From: Halomonas sp. | GTDB lineage: Bacteria; Pseudomonadota; Gammaproteobacteria; Pseudomonadales; Halomonadaceae | Assembly (NCBI RefSeq): GCF_017515565.1 | Contig: NZ_JAFWFN010000066.1 | Location: 1-64,000 of the forward strand | Length of the DNA: 64,000 nt | Direction: 5' to 3' | Part shown: piece by piece, positions 26,397 through 38,255 of the stretch | How positions within the stretch are numbered: the first letter of the stretch is position 1 | Layout of the letters: each line of letters starts with the position of its first letter | Translations under genes and position numbers: made by a program | Notes under the pieces: model-generated | What the model was told of the DNA's origin: nothing | Databases searched by the model: none | What the model saw: the letters and a program-made list of their open reading frames with translations, nothing else

Positions 26397-28674
26397 CCCC
26401 TTTTATTTACAGAGCCCAAAAACTGAAAGTGCGTATGGGAACCATACTCATCGTCGGTTGCACCACCTTGCTAACCCAGTGTGGCTATTTAGCATATTGG
26501 CATTATTGCTGTTAATTATTATTTGGTCGGGTACCTATTTCTTAGTTAAAAAAGAGCATTCAGCTGTTGAGCGACAAACAGCGTTATCTGTAGGTGAAAT
26601 TTTAGATACCTATGAAGCTCGCGTTGTGAGAGCGCTTCGGGAAATTGACACAACGCTGAAGCTAGTGCGCTTCACTGCCAATAGTGTTGACAGCTCAGCG
26701 GTGCTAGATATCTTGCAGGCTCAAGAGCTATTACCCCCAGCATTGTTGTTTACGGTAAGTGTAGTTAATGAGCGGGGTGTTGTTGTTGAAAGCACTAATT
26801 CATTATTGATTGAACAATACCTCATGTCGCCAATGCAATCAGGGCAAAGTAACGACACTTTAGCAGTGGATAGAGTGATAACTGATGATGTCGTGCAGCT
26901 GACGTTTACTCGGCCACTAATGTCTGGCCATGAAACAGTATTAGGTTGGATTGTTATTTCAATTGATGCTGACTTTTTTGTTAGCAGTTACGCAGTCCGC
27001 TCTATGGGAGACCAGGGCATGTTAGCTTTGGTAGGAGACGATGGCTTAGCCCATGTTGTTAGAGCAGGCAGTGAAATTTATTCAGATGAAGTTTTAGAGG
27101 GAACCCCATGGGTGAAGAGTAAACGCGATGCGGGTCTCCCTCTCTTTCTGACAACTTGGAGGGGCGAGGAGCGCTATACAATGGTAAGAGAGCTTTACAG
27201 CTTTCCTTTATCTATCGTTGTCGGCCTTTCTAAAAATGAACAATTGGCGTCTGCACAAGCTATAGCCAAAAAGTATTGGCAACGGGCTGGCTGGGCAAGT
27301 GGTTTACTACTTGTTGTTTTTACAGCGTTAGGGCGCTTTAGTTGGAAGCTACAGCAAGAGCGTCAACGTGTAATGGAGGAGCGTATTTTGCACGCTGAGC
27401 AGGTGGAGCACTTGGCGTTTCATGATGCGTTAACAGAGTTACCTAACAGGGCTTTTTTTAGTTATTTGGTGACACAGGCGGTCAGGCTTGGCGAACGCCA
27501 TGAGGAGCCCTTTGCGTTGCTCTTTTTGGATCTTGATCGTTTTAAACTTGTTAATGATTCTTTGGGCCATGAGGCAGGTGACCATCTTTTACAGGAAACG
27601 GCCAAGCGTCTTACATCAGCGGTTCGTGCCAGTGATGTTGTGGCTCGATTGGGCGGTGATGAGTTTGTTATTATTTTACATAAGGTTGATAGCCAGGCTT
27701 GTGTTACGCCTATTGCTGAAAAAATACTCGACTCCGTCAGAGAGCCTTTTTATCTAGCAGGAAAAGAGTGCCATGTTTCAGTCAGTATTGGAGCATCACT
27801 GTTTCCCTTTGATGGGCTTGATGAGCAAACATTAATAAAAAATGCCGATATGGCCATGTATCAAGCGAAGCAAGCAGGAAAAAACACCGCCTGCTTTTAT
27901 ACTACAGAGCTTGGGTTGGAAACAGATGTGCGTTTAATGCTGGAGTCGGGTTTGCAGCGAGCGCTAGATCAAAAAGAACTTAAGTTGATTTATAAGACTA
28001 AGCATAACTCAAGTGATGGCGAGGTTATTGGTATTGAAGCGTTGTTGCGCTGGCAGCATCCGGTACTTGGTTTGCTAGAACCGTCACAATTTATTTCAAT
28101 GGCTGAAGAGAGTGGGTTGATCGTTTCTATTGGTAACTGGGCAATAGAACAAGCCTGTAAGCAGAGTGTGTTATGGCAAGAACAAGGCGCACCAGCGCTA
28201 ACAATAGCTGTAGATGTCTATGAGCGGCAGTTTTATGATGAAGTTTTTGTGAAGAGCGTAAACGATATTGTCGCCGCGACGCGAATGAGGCCGGAATTGC
28301 TTGAGCTGCAGGTTGCTGAAAGTATAGTTTTGAAGGATGTTGAGTACACTGCCGGAGTTTTTAAAGAAATTAAAAAGATAGGTGTTAAAATTGCCGTAGA
28401 TGATTTTGGTATGAAGTATTCAAAGCTATCTAGTTTAAAGGTTTTGCCACTTGATGTTTTAAAAGTAGATGCTACGTTAGTTGATAGCTTGTCAGGCACT
28501 TATAGTGAACAGCAGCTATCATTTGCTGTTATCAAGTTTGGTCAATGCTTAAGTCCAAAAGTGTTTGCAAAAGAGGTAAGCCCTCAGCAGCAATCGGTGT
28601 TTATGCATGGTTTGACTGCTCTTCAATTCCATGGCTTTTACAGCAGTGAAACTTTTGAAAACAGAAAGTTCTGA
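26389..28674 (+). CDS. Membrane GGDEF/EAL protein with Cache-like periplasmic sensor; EAL degenerate
   Basis: 761 aa from a TTG that overlaps the PBP-like gene. Membrane helices lie at about 33-53 and 301-317, with a roughly 245-residue periplasmic Cache-like region between them. The GGDEF site is intact (422-426), with the inhibitory RxxD at 413-416, so it should make c-di-GMP. The EAL domain keeps EAL (550-552), DD (671-672) and K692, but the usual Asn is D609, the metal Glu in LELEITES is Q641, the AEGVE Glu is K728 and the final Gln is H748. It is therefore probably an inactive phosphodiesterase, perhaps a binding or regulatory domain. Confidence 0.85.
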   Translation: MSNPFYLQSPKTESAYGNHTHRRLHHLANPVWLFSILALLLLIIIWSGTYFLVKKEHSAVERQTALSVGEILDTYEARVVRALREIDTTLKLVRFTANSVDSSAVLDILQAQELLPPALLFTVSVVNERGVVVESTNSLLIEQYLMSPMQSGQSNDTLAVDRVITDDVVQLTFTRPLMSGHETVLGWIVISIDADFFVSSYAVRSMGDQGMLALVGDDGLAHVVRAGSEIYSDEVLEGTPWVKSKRDAGLPLFLTTWRGEERYTMVRELYSFPLSIVVGLSKNEQLASAQAIAKKYWQRAGWASGLLLVVFTALGRFSWKLQQERQRVMEERILHAEQVEHLAFHDALTELPNRAFFSYLVTQAVRLGERHEEPFALLFLDLDRFKLVNDSLGHEAGDHLLQETAKRLTSAVRASDVVARLGGDEFVIILHKVDSQACVTPIAEKILDSVREPFYLAGKECHVSVSIGASLFPFDGLDEQTLIKNADMAMYQAKQAGKNTACFYTTELGLETDVRLMLESGLQRALDQKELKLIYKTKHNSSDGEVIGIEALLRWQHPVLGLLEPSQFISMAEESGLIVSIGNWAIEQACKQSVLWQEQGAPALTIAVDVYERQFYDEVFVKSVNDIVAATRMRPELLELQVAESIVLKDVEYTAGVFKEIKKIGVKIAVDDFGMKYSKLSSLKVLPLDVLKVDATLVDSLSGTYSEQQLSFAVIKFGQCLSPKVFAKEVSPQQQSVFMHGLTALQFHGFYSSETFENRKF

Positions 28675-28715
28675 GTGGTTCTGTGTAAGGCTGTATCTAA
28701 TCAATAGGTGGGCTT

Positions 28716-28754
28716 AAAAAAATGCCTCCTCGGCATATAATGCACAGGAGGCAT
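28716..28754 (-). terminator. Intrinsic terminator of the ETF-QO gene
   Basis: ATGCCTCCT (28722-28730) pairs with AGGAGGCAT (28746-28754). Read on the minus strand the stem is followed by seven T, so it ends the ETF-ubiquinone oxidoreductase transcript; it also separates it from the converging GGDEF/EAL gene. Confidence 0.88.
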
Positions 28755-28783
28755 AGGCGTCGCTTTAGATGTTTTTTTACGTG

Positions 28784-30448
28784 CTACATATTAGGATAGT
28801 TGGGACCGCCGCCGCCTTCGGGTGCCACCCAGGTAATGTTTTGGGCGGGGTCTTTGATGTCGCAGGTTTTGCAGTGAACGCAGTTCTGGAAGTTGATCTG
28901 GAACTTAGGCGCACCCTGCGCATCTTCAACGACTTCATAAACGCCTGCAGGGCAGTAGCGCTGAGCAGGTTCGGCATATTCAGGCAGGTTTTCGCGTATA
29001 GGCAGCTCAGGGTCTGCTAAGCGCAGATGACAAGGCTGATCCTCTTCGTGATTGGTATTGGACAAAAATACCGAGGTTGGCTTGTCGAAAGAGAGCTTGC
29101 CGTCGGGCCTTGGGTAATCGATCTTTTCAAATTCGGCGGCAGGCTTTAGTGCACCGTGGTCGGTGGTGGTGTCATGCACGTTGGGAAGTTTATTGCCCAG
29201 CAACTGATTAACAAAATTATAGGCGCCGCCGCCCACAGTGCCGTATTTGTGGATGGCAGGGCCGAAGCTCGCGCTCTCTTTTAGCTCTTCGTAGGCCCAG
29301 CTGGCTTCCCACTTCGTGGTGAAGCTTGTTAGCTCTTGAGCGCCCTCGTCGCCGCCTTTAATGGCTTCAAATACACTCTCCGCGGCTACCAAGCCAGACT
29401 TCATCGCCGTGTGCAGGCCCTTGATCTTGGAGAAGTTGAGCGTACCCGCATCGCAGCCAATTAACAGGCCACCCGGAAAGGTCATTTTGGGTAGGCAGTT
29501 AAGGCCCCCTTTGGTGATGGCCCGCGCGCCATAAGCTACCCGCTTACCGCCAGACAAGTACTGGCTGATAGTGGGGTGGTGTTTTAGACGCTGAAACTCA
29601 TCAAAGGGAGAGAGCCACGGATTCTGGTAGCTAAGATCCATGATCAGGCCCACAACGACCTGCTGATTTTCTGCGTGATAGAGGAACCATCCGCCGTGGG
29701 TGTTTTTATCCAGTGGCCAGCCAGACCCGTGCGCCACAAGCCCAGGCTCATGTTGGTCGGCGGGCACATCCCACAGCTCTTTAAGGCCGATACCGTAATG
29801 CTGTGGGTCGCGGCCAGCATCGAGGGAGTACTCTTGAATTAACCGTTTGCCAAGGTGACCACGGGAGCCTTCAGCAAATAGCGTGTATTTGGCGCGTAGC
29901 TCCATACCTGGCATATGGCCGTCTTTCGGAGTGCCATCGGCGCTAACGCCCATATCACCTATTAGAATGCCGCGAACAGCACCCTCTTCAATAATTACTT
30001 CCTGGGCAGCAAAGCCGGGGAAAATCTCAACCCCAAGCGCTTCGGCTTGTTCGCCGAGCCAGCGACTCAAGTTCCCTGCGCTAATGACATAGCGAGTAAG
30101 CTCGCCCCCCGTGTTATGCATGCTTTTTGGCACTAAAGAGTTGGGGATTTTCTGTGCTTTCTCAGCATCTTTAAGCAAGTAAACATCATCCCGGGTGGCG
30201 GGGGTGTTTAGCGGTGCACCGCGCTCTTCCCAATCAGGGAACAGCTCAGCTAATGCGCGAGGTTCAAAAACCGCGCCAGACAAAATATGAGCGCCAACTT
30301 CTGAGCCTTTCTCCACTACGCAGACCGTAAGCTCTTGCTCAGCTTCGTTAGCCTGTTGCATTAAGCGACATGCAGCAGACAGTCCAGAAGGGCCGGCTCC
30401 TACAATCACTACATCAAAGTCCATTACATCGCGTTCAACGTTTTCCAC
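28784..30448 (-). CDS. Electron transfer flavoprotein-ubiquinone oxidoreductase
   Basis: 554 aa from a GTG chosen because AAGGAG (30456-30461) stands 7 nt before it. It begins VENVERDVMDFDVVIVGAGPSGLSAA (FAD-binding Rossmann). The C-terminus carries the 4Fe-4S cysteines (RYCPAGVYE and CVHCKTCDIKDP). The enzyme passes electrons from EtfAB to ubiquinone at the inner membrane during fatty-acid and amino-acid oxidation. It is divergent from etfBA, which encodes its partner. Confidence 0.96.
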   Translation of the reverse strand: MENVERDVMDFDVVIVGAGPSGLSAACRLMQQANEAEQELTVCVVEKGSEVGAHILSGAVFEPRALAELFPDWEERGAPLNTPATRDDVYLLKDAEKAQKIPNSLVPKSMHNTGGELTRYVISAGNLSRWLGEQAEALGVEIFPGFAAQEVIIEEGAVRGILIGDMGVSADGTPKDGHMPGMELRAKYTLFAEGSRGHLGKRLIQEYSLDAGRDPQHYGIGLKELWDVPADQHEPGLVAHGSGWPLDKNTHGGWFLYHAENQQVVVGLIMDLSYQNPWLSPFDEFQRLKHHPTISQYLSGGKRVAYGARAITKGGLNCLPKMTFPGGLLIGCDAGTLNFSKIKGLHTAMKSGLVAAESVFEAIKGGDEGAQELTSFTTKWEASWAYEELKESASFGPAIHKYGTVGGGAYNFVNQLLGNKLPNVHDTTTDHGALKPAAEFEKIDYPRPDGKLSFDKPTSVFLSNTNHEEDQPCHLRLADPELPIRENLPEYAEPAQRYCPAGVYEVVEDAQGAPKFQINFQNCVHCKTCDIKDPAQNITWVAPEGGGGPNYPNM

Positions 30449-30886
30449 CCGGTTTCTCCTTATTCTCTTAAGGGCCACCTTAACGATAAGTTAGCTTTGA
30501 GAACTAGCTTATGAAAAGCTGGTCTTAATTTAAAACGGTCGTTTGCTTCTGGTTATGCCCCATGATAGGCATAATACCTCTGTCAGGTCACCCCTACGAT
30601 GGCAAAAGCAGCATTTCTCGATCGATCCTGGTTAACACCCTGGTTGGCACACGGGAATAAGCGGATATTGATAGCAGCTACGACCAAGGCCGTAGACGAT
30701 GAGTGTTGTTGCCCATAGGGTGGTTGTGGCAAATTGGTGGGGTTTTTCATTTACAGACCTATCAAACGCTTGCATGAATTTTTTAAGCGGTGCTAATCGT
30801 CTTGCGCCGCTCCTATTTTTCATCGGTATCTTTTTTCGGTGCCGGGTCAGGTTAACGGCTTCTACGACAAGCCAAGCGAGGAACCT
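30449..30886. promoter_or_regulatory. Divergent ETF control region (438 bp, no gene)
   Basis: No convincing coding frame. It holds a PsrA-type operator candidate (30532-30546), an inverted repeat TTATGCC-N8-GGCATAA (30553-30574), and for etfB a possible promoter TTGCAT (30770-30775), 16 bp, GCTAAT (30792-30797). A clear promoter for the minus-strand gene was not found. Confidence 0.5.
30532..30546. promoter_or_regulatory. PsrA-like operator upstream of ETF-QO
   Basis: AAAACGGTCGTTTGC matches the published PsrA pattern of a CAAAC-type half-site, 2-4 bases, and GTTTG: here AAAC, 4 bases, GTTTG. PsrA is a fatty-acid-responsive TetR repressor of beta-oxidation genes in pseudomonads, which fits ETF genes. 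The regulator itself is not in the window. Confidence 0.5.
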
Positions 30887-31636
30887 ATGAAAGTACTCGT
30901 CGCGGTTAAACGCGTCATCGACTATAACGTCAAAATCCGTGTGAAAGCGGACCACTCTGACGTCGATCTTACCAACGTCAAAATGGCCATGAACCCCTTC
31001 TGCGAAATTGCCGTAGAAGAAGCGGTGCGCCTGAAAGAGAAGGGTGTGGCTACTGAAGTAGTTGCTGTGACGGTTGGCCCTAAAGCCGCCCAAGAGCAGC
31101 TGCGTACCGCGCTGGCGCTGGGCGCAGACCGCGCCATTCATATCGAAACCGACGAGCGGGTAGAATCTCTTGCCGTGGCCAAGCTGCTGGCCAAAGTTGT
31201 TGAAGAAGAGCAGCCGGGTCTGGTGGTGCTGGGTAAGCAGGCCATCGATACCGACAATAACCAGACTGGCCAAATGCTTGCGGCATTGACCAATCTGCCC
31301 CAGGGCACCTTCGCATCCGAAGTTGCAGTAGACGGCGACAATGTTAATGTGACCCGGGAAATCGACGGTGGCCTGCAAACCATCGCGCTAACGCTACCCG
31401 CTATCGTCACGACGGACCTGCGCTTGAACGAGCCGCGCTACGCCAAACTGCCGGATATCATGAAGGCCAAGAAAAAGCCGTTGGATGTGAAAACCCCCGC
31501 CGATTACGGCGTTGAGGTGGCTTCCAAGGTGACCCTAGTGAAAGTGGAGTCGCCGGCTGAACGTAAAGGCGGTGTCAAGGTTGCCTCGGTAGATGAATTG
31601 ATCGACAAACTGAAAAACGAAGCCAAAGTGCTTTAA
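30887..31636 (+). CDS. etfB: Electron transfer flavoprotein beta subunit
   Basis: 249 aa starting [19 protein letters not shown], with GAGGAA just upstream; a longer in-frame reading from 30839 lacks support. It has the family features [18 protein letters not shown] and [30 protein letters not shown] (AMP site). It forms the heterodimeric electron carrier with EtfA, encoded 14 bp downstream, and delivers electrons to the divergently encoded ETF-QO. Confidence 0.96.
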   Translation: MKVLVAVKRVIDYNVKIRVKADHSDVDLTNVKMAMNPFCEIAVEEAVRLKEKGVATEVVAVTVGPKAAQEQLRTALALGADRAIHIETDERVESLAVAKLLAKVVEEEQPGLVVLGKQAIDTDNNQTGQMLAALTNLPQGTFASEVAVDGDNVNVTREIDGGLQTIALTLPAIVTTDLRLNEPRYAKLPDIMKAKKKPLDVKTPADYGVEVASKVTLVKVESPAERKGGVKVASVDELIDKLKNEAKVL

Positions 31637-31650
31637 TAGGAGCTGATCTC

Positions 31651-32577
31651 ATGAGCATTCTGGTACTTGCCGACCTCCATGAAGGTCAGCTTGCGGGCGC
31701 AACCGCCCACGTAGTTGCTGCTGCGAAGGCGATTGGTGGTGACATCGACGTGCTTGTTGCCGGTGAAGGCGTACAAGCCGCTGCTGAAGCGGCCGCTAAG
31801 CTTGACGGTGTAAGCAAGGTTCGTCTGGCGGACAACGCGGTATACGCTCATCAGCTTGCCGAACCAATGGGCGCTCTATTGGTTGAGCTGGCAGGCGACT
31901 ATACCCACGTGCTGGCTAGCGCCTCCACTACCGGTAAAAACGTACTGCCACGTTTAGCTGCGCTAAAAGATGTTAGCCAGCTTTCCGACGTAATTGGCGT
32001 TGAAAGCGCTGATACCTTCCTACGTCCCATTTACGCAGGTAACGCTATTGCCACGGTAAAAAGTGACGATGCGCTCAAGGTAATTACCGTGCGCACTACC
32101 GGCTTTGATGCAGTGGGCGCTGGTGGCAGTGCTGCTGTTGAGACGGTTGATTTTGTGGTTGAGAACGCCCAGTCCAGCTTCGTAAAAGAAGAGCTGGCGA
32201 AGTCTGATCGCCCAGAGCTTGGCGGTGCCAAGGTGGTGGTTTCTGGCGGCCGCGGTATGGGCAACGGCGACAACTTCAAACTGCTGGATGGTATTGCCGA
32301 CAAGCTGGGGGCTGCTATCGGTGCTTCGCGCGCAGCTGTCGATGCAGGCTTTGTGCCCAACGATATGCAGGTCGGTCAGACCGGCAAAATCGTCGCGCCG
32401 GATCTGTATATTGCAGTGGGTATTTCAGGCGCCATTCAGCACTTGGCAGGCATGAAAGACTCCAAAGTCATTGTAGCGATCAATAAAGACGAAGAAGCGC
32501 CGATCTTCCAGGTTGCCGACTATGGTCTGGTGGGTGATCTGTTTGAGATTCTGCCCGAGCTTGAAAGCAAGTTATAA
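31651..32577 (+). CDS. etfA: Electron transfer flavoprotein alpha subunit
   Basis: 308 aa. The N-terminal domain starts [13 protein letters not shown]. The C-terminal FAD domain carries [38 protein letters not shown], the [65 protein letters not shown] signature region. It is co-transcribed with etfB and followed by a strong terminator. Confidence 0.96.
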   Translation: MSILVLADLHEGQLAGATAHVVAAAKAIGGDIDVLVAGEGVQAAAEAAAKLDGVSKVRLADNAVYAHQLAEPMGALLVELAGDYTHVLASASTTGKNVLPRLAALKDVSQLSDVIGVESADTFLRPIYAGNAIATVKSDDALKVITVRTTGFDAVGAGGSAAVETVDFVVENAQSSFVKEELAKSDRPELGGAKVVVSGGRGMGNGDNFKLLDGIADKLGAAIGASRAAVDAGFVPNDMQVGQTGKIVAPDLYIAVGISGAIQHLAGMKDSKVIVAINKDEEAPIFQVADYGLVGDLFEILPELESKL

Positions 32578-32598
32578 GCATCTGAATCTCAAGTACAT

Positions 32599-32630
32599 AA
32601 AAGCCGGCTTCCTTAGAAGCCGGCTTTTTT
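32599..32630 (+). terminator. Intrinsic terminator after etfA
   Basis: AAAAGCCGGCTTC pairs perfectly with GAAGCCGGCTTTT around CTTA, followed by a T run. It may work in both directions because of the A run on the left. Confidence 0.93.
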
Positions 32631-32822
32631 AATGCGGACAGATTCGATAAACTGATAATAGTTGACTAAAGTACTGGGTCAAAGGTGCTGAACTAATTTA
32701 CTGCTAGGGTTAGTAAGAAAAAAATTGCCCTAGCGGTTGAAAAGGGTGGGGCATGGCCGCACCTAACTAGTTGGACGCAAACTGGTTGAATGCAAAAAAA
32801 AGCCACATAAGGAGTAGCTAAC

Positions 32823-33434
32823 ATGGCACATACACTTCCAGAACTACCTTACGCCTACGACGCGCTTGAGCCGCACATTGACGCGATGACGATGGAGATT
32901 CACCACTCTCGTCACCATAACACTTACGTGACTAGTCTCAATGCTGCGCTTGAAGGCACGGGCTTGGAAGATGTACCCGTCGAAGAGCTGGTAGCTGACC
33001 TTGATCGTGTACCGGAAGAGAAGCGTCAAGCCGTGATTAATCACGGTGGTGGCCACGCCAACCACTCTATGTTCTGGCAAATGATGTCACCCAACGGTGG
33101 CGGTAAGCCGCAGGGCGACGTAGCGAAAGCTATTGATGCTGAGCTGGGCGGCCTTGAAGCCTTCCAGGAAGAGTTTAAGAAAGCAGCCCTTGGCCGTTTC
33201 GGTAGTGGCTGGGCATGGCTCTCTATGACCCCCGAGAAAAAACTGGTCGTAGAAAACACACTTAACCAAGACAGCCCGCTGATGCACGGCAACACGCCGC
33301 TGTTGGGTCTGGATGTGTGGGAACACGCCTACTACCTGAAGTATCAAAACAAGCGCCCAGACTACGTCTCTGCGTTCTTTAACGTGGTTAACTGGGAAGA
33401 CGTTGAGCGTCGTTATCAGGCTGCCAAAGCCTAA
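32823..33434 (+). CDS. sodA: Superoxide dismutase, Mn type
   Basis: 203 aa, cytosolic. Metal ligands are H27, H81, D164 and H168. [10 protein letters not shown] and NQDSPLM (second-sphere Gln 149) are features of manganese enzymes rather than FeSOD (which has AAQ..NH and a Gln in the first motif), so SodA is favoured over SodB. TAAGGAG lies 7 nt before the ATG. It is monocistronic, with 245 bp upstream (32578-32822) holding the etfA terminator and no sure promoter. It is next to the class Ib RNR operon. Confidence 0.92.
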   Translation: MAHTLPELPYAYDALEPHIDAMTMEIHHSRHHNTYVTSLNAALEGTGLEDVPVEELVADLDRVPEEKRQAVINHGGGHANHSMFWQMMSPNGGGKPQGDVAKAIDAELGGLEAFQEEFKKAALGRFGSGWAWLSMTPEKKLVVENTLNQDSPLMHGNTPLLGLDVWEHAYYLKYQNKRPDYVSAFFNVVNWEDVERRYQAAKA

Positions 33435-33462
33435 GCTCATGCCCAGTAAGACCTAGCAAGAG

Positions 33463-33522
33463 GAGGCGCTGCCAATAGTGGCGCCTCTCAGAAAAGCCGC
33501 CCCTTGATGGGGCGGCTTTTTT
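33463..33522 (+). terminator. Double hairpin terminator after sodA
   Basis: A first stem GAGGCGC/GCGCCTC (33463-33487) is followed by a second, AAAAGCCGCCCC/GGGGCGGCTTTT with a TTGAT loop (33492-33520) and a T run. The second is a classical intrinsic terminator; the first may stabilise the mRNA end. Confidence 0.9.
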
Positions 33523-33575
33523 CGTTTTTGGGTATTAGGTTGGGTATGGCCTGTCAATAACCTGTGGATTAAAAA

Positions 33576-33622
33576 ATACCATATATGCTTGAATTGATTT
33601 TACCATGAACTATATATAGTAT
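33576..33622 (+). promoter_or_regulatory. nrdHIEF promoter with paired NrdR boxes
   Basis: Box 2, GAACTATATATAGTAT (33607-33622), closely fits the NrdR consensus acaCwATATATwGtgt. A weaker copy, ATACCATATATGCTTG (33576-33591), has its centre exactly 31 bp upstream, the usual three-turn NrdR spacing. A promoter TTGAAT (33589-33594), 16-18 bp, TATATA overlaps box 2, so NrdR binding would block it. Confidence 0.7.
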
Positions 33623-33698
33623 GCGTGTCTCTTCCAGAGAGGGCGGGCACTAGATATGCTCTACCCGAAAAATACCGCTATGAAAAGGAAAAATAGCC

Positions 33699-33920
33699 AT
33701 GGAAATCCAAATTTATAGCAAGCCCGCTTGTGTTCAGTGCACCGCGACCTACCGCGCGCTGGATAAGCAGGGTATTGAATATACTGTTATCGATATTACC
33801 GCTGAAGCCGATGCCCAAAAAGAAGTTGAAGCGCTAGGTTATCGCCAGCTGCCGGTGGTGGTGGTGGGTGAAGAGCACTGGTCTGGTTTCCGCCCTGATC
33901 GCATTCAAGCGCTGGCGTAA
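33699..33920 (+). CDS. nrdH: NrdH glutaredoxin-like thioredoxin
   Basis: 73 aa. It has the redox pair CVQC at residues 11-14 and the NrdH-specific C-terminal WSGFRPDRI motif. It reduces the class Ib ribonucleotide reductase NrdE. It is first gene of the nrdHIEF operon, with AAAGGA 10 nt before the ATG. Confidence 0.95.
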   Translation: MEIQIYSKPACVQCTATYRALDKQGIEYTVIDITAEADAQKEVEALGYRQLPVVVVGEEHWSGFRPDRIQALA

Positions 33921-33929
33921 TTTGCTGCC

Positions 33930-34345
33930 ATGCAACCCGCCAATGTGGAAGCTGAGCGTGCCGGTACGCTGGTGTATTTCTCCACCAAGTCGGAAAACAC
34001 ACACCGTTTCATACAAAAGCTTGGTTTAAGTGCCCAGCGCCTGCCGCTCAATCGTGAAGAAGCAGCGTTACGCGTAGAACAGCCCTACATATTAGTTACG
34101 CCTACCTACGGAGGCGGAGCGGTGAAGGGGGCGGTGCCAGCGCAAGTGATTCGCTTTTTAAACGATGAGCAAAACCGACACCTTATTCGCGGTGTTATTG
34201 CTGCTGGAAATACTAATTTTGGCGATGCGTATGGTTTGGCTGGGCGCATCATTGCGCAAAAATGCCAAGTGCCGCTGCTGTATCGATTTGAACTGCTTGG
34301 CACTGACGATGATGTCGTCAACGTCCGCAAAGGAGAAGAAGAGTT

Positions 34346-34364
<19 letters not shown>
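33930..34364 (+). CDS. nrdI: NrdI flavodoxin-like protein
   Basis: 144 aa. The FMN-binding loops appear as [18 protein letters not shown] and [21 protein letters not shown], then [15 protein letters not shown]. NrdI supplies the oxidant that assembles the dimanganese-tyrosyl radical cofactor of NrdF. It lies 9 bp after nrdH without a clear ribosome site, so it is probably translated by coupling, and it overlaps nrdE by 19 bp. Confidence 0.94.
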
Positions 34365-37532
<3,168 letters not shown>

Positions 37533-37626
37533 GTTCGATTTAGGTTTATAGCTAAATAGCGTGCCGAGTGTCCTGGGTGTGCGAGCACTATAGGCATGAT
37601 GGGCTTCTATAGAGGGGAGAGAGGCG

Positions 37627-38033
37627 TTGCCGAGCGAGGCCAGTAGCGCGTTAAGTGTTCTGAAAGTAGCGGCTGCGGTGGTAAGTGATCCAGCGGGGCG
37701 GCTGCTCTTGGTGCGTAAGCGGAACACGCGTTTCTTTATGCAGCCAGGTGGGAAATTGAACCAGGTGAAACGGCTCTGCTGGCCTTATGCCGAGAATTGA
37801 AAGAGGAGATTGGCCTGTGTGTCGACATGGAGCAGATCCGTCCTCTTGGGCTGCGGCGAGCGGTGGCTGCTAATGAGCCTGATACGATCGTTGAGGCGCA
37901 TCTGTTTGGTGTCGTGATTGATGAGCCCATTCATGCTGGAGCAGAGATTGCTGAGGCGGTCTGGGTGACTCACGAGGCCGCGCTAGAGCTGCCTCTAGCT
38001 CCCCTAACTCAAAACTATGTAGTGACTGTTTAG
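37627..38033 (+). pseudogene. Nudix hydrolase, frameshifted within the Nudix box
   Basis: From a TTG at 37627 (GGGGAG 7 nt upstream) the frame reads LKVAAAVVSDPAGRLLLVRKRNTRFFMQPGGK up to 37755, then goes out of frame and stops at about 37800. From 37758 the other frame continues EPGETALLALCRELKEEIGL and runs to 38033. Joined, they give a perfect Nudix box (G-x5-E-x7-REUxEExGU). One base is missing from the A run at 37753-37755 (AAA where AAAA is expected). Either a recent inactivation or a sequencing error; the sequence is otherwise undecayed. Confidence 0.85.
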
Positions 38034-38061
38034 CGCTAATTATTCTTACTAGTAACTCTTG

Positions 38062-38086
38062 AGGACGTCGGCAGGCGTCCTTTTTT
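38062..38086 (+). terminator. Intrinsic terminator after the Nudix gene
   Basis: AGGACG and CGTCCT form a short stem around TCGGCAGG, followed by six T. Confidence 0.8.
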
Positions 38087-38117
38087 ATGCCTCGATAAAA
38101 GTATGGCCCTATTAAAT

Positions 38118-38160
38118 GCTAATGATAAATATTGTCATTTATTCCATTAGTGTTAGGCTA
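38118..38160 (+). promoter_or_regulatory. Fur-like box and promoter of the TonB2/TtpC operon
   Basis: GCTAATGATAAATATTGTC (38118-38136) matches the 19-bp Fur consensus GATAATGATAATCATTATC at 15 positions, and the overlapping AATGATAAATATTGTCATT (38121-38139) is a near-perfect dyad. It overlaps TTGTCA (38132-38137), which stands 17 bp from TAGGCT (38155-38160), a plausible promoter. Iron-dependent repression of the operon starting at 38256 is inferred. Confidence 0.65.
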
Positions 38161-38255
38161 TGCACTGCTTAAGCGAAACGCAAATCGTTCTTATATTCAA
38201 TAAGTTTCTAGCGCGCCGTGAATGGCAGCGTGTCAATCAGTAACGGAGACGTAAC

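Noticed and set aside
30632-31378. A 248-codon minus-strand frame opposite etfB
   Set aside because: It is the shadow of etfB, which is clearly coding; the translated product has no recognisable domain.
32648-32666. Fur-like sequence upstream of sodA
   Set aside because: About 12 of 19 consensus matches and no convincing -10 at the right distance; too weak to call.
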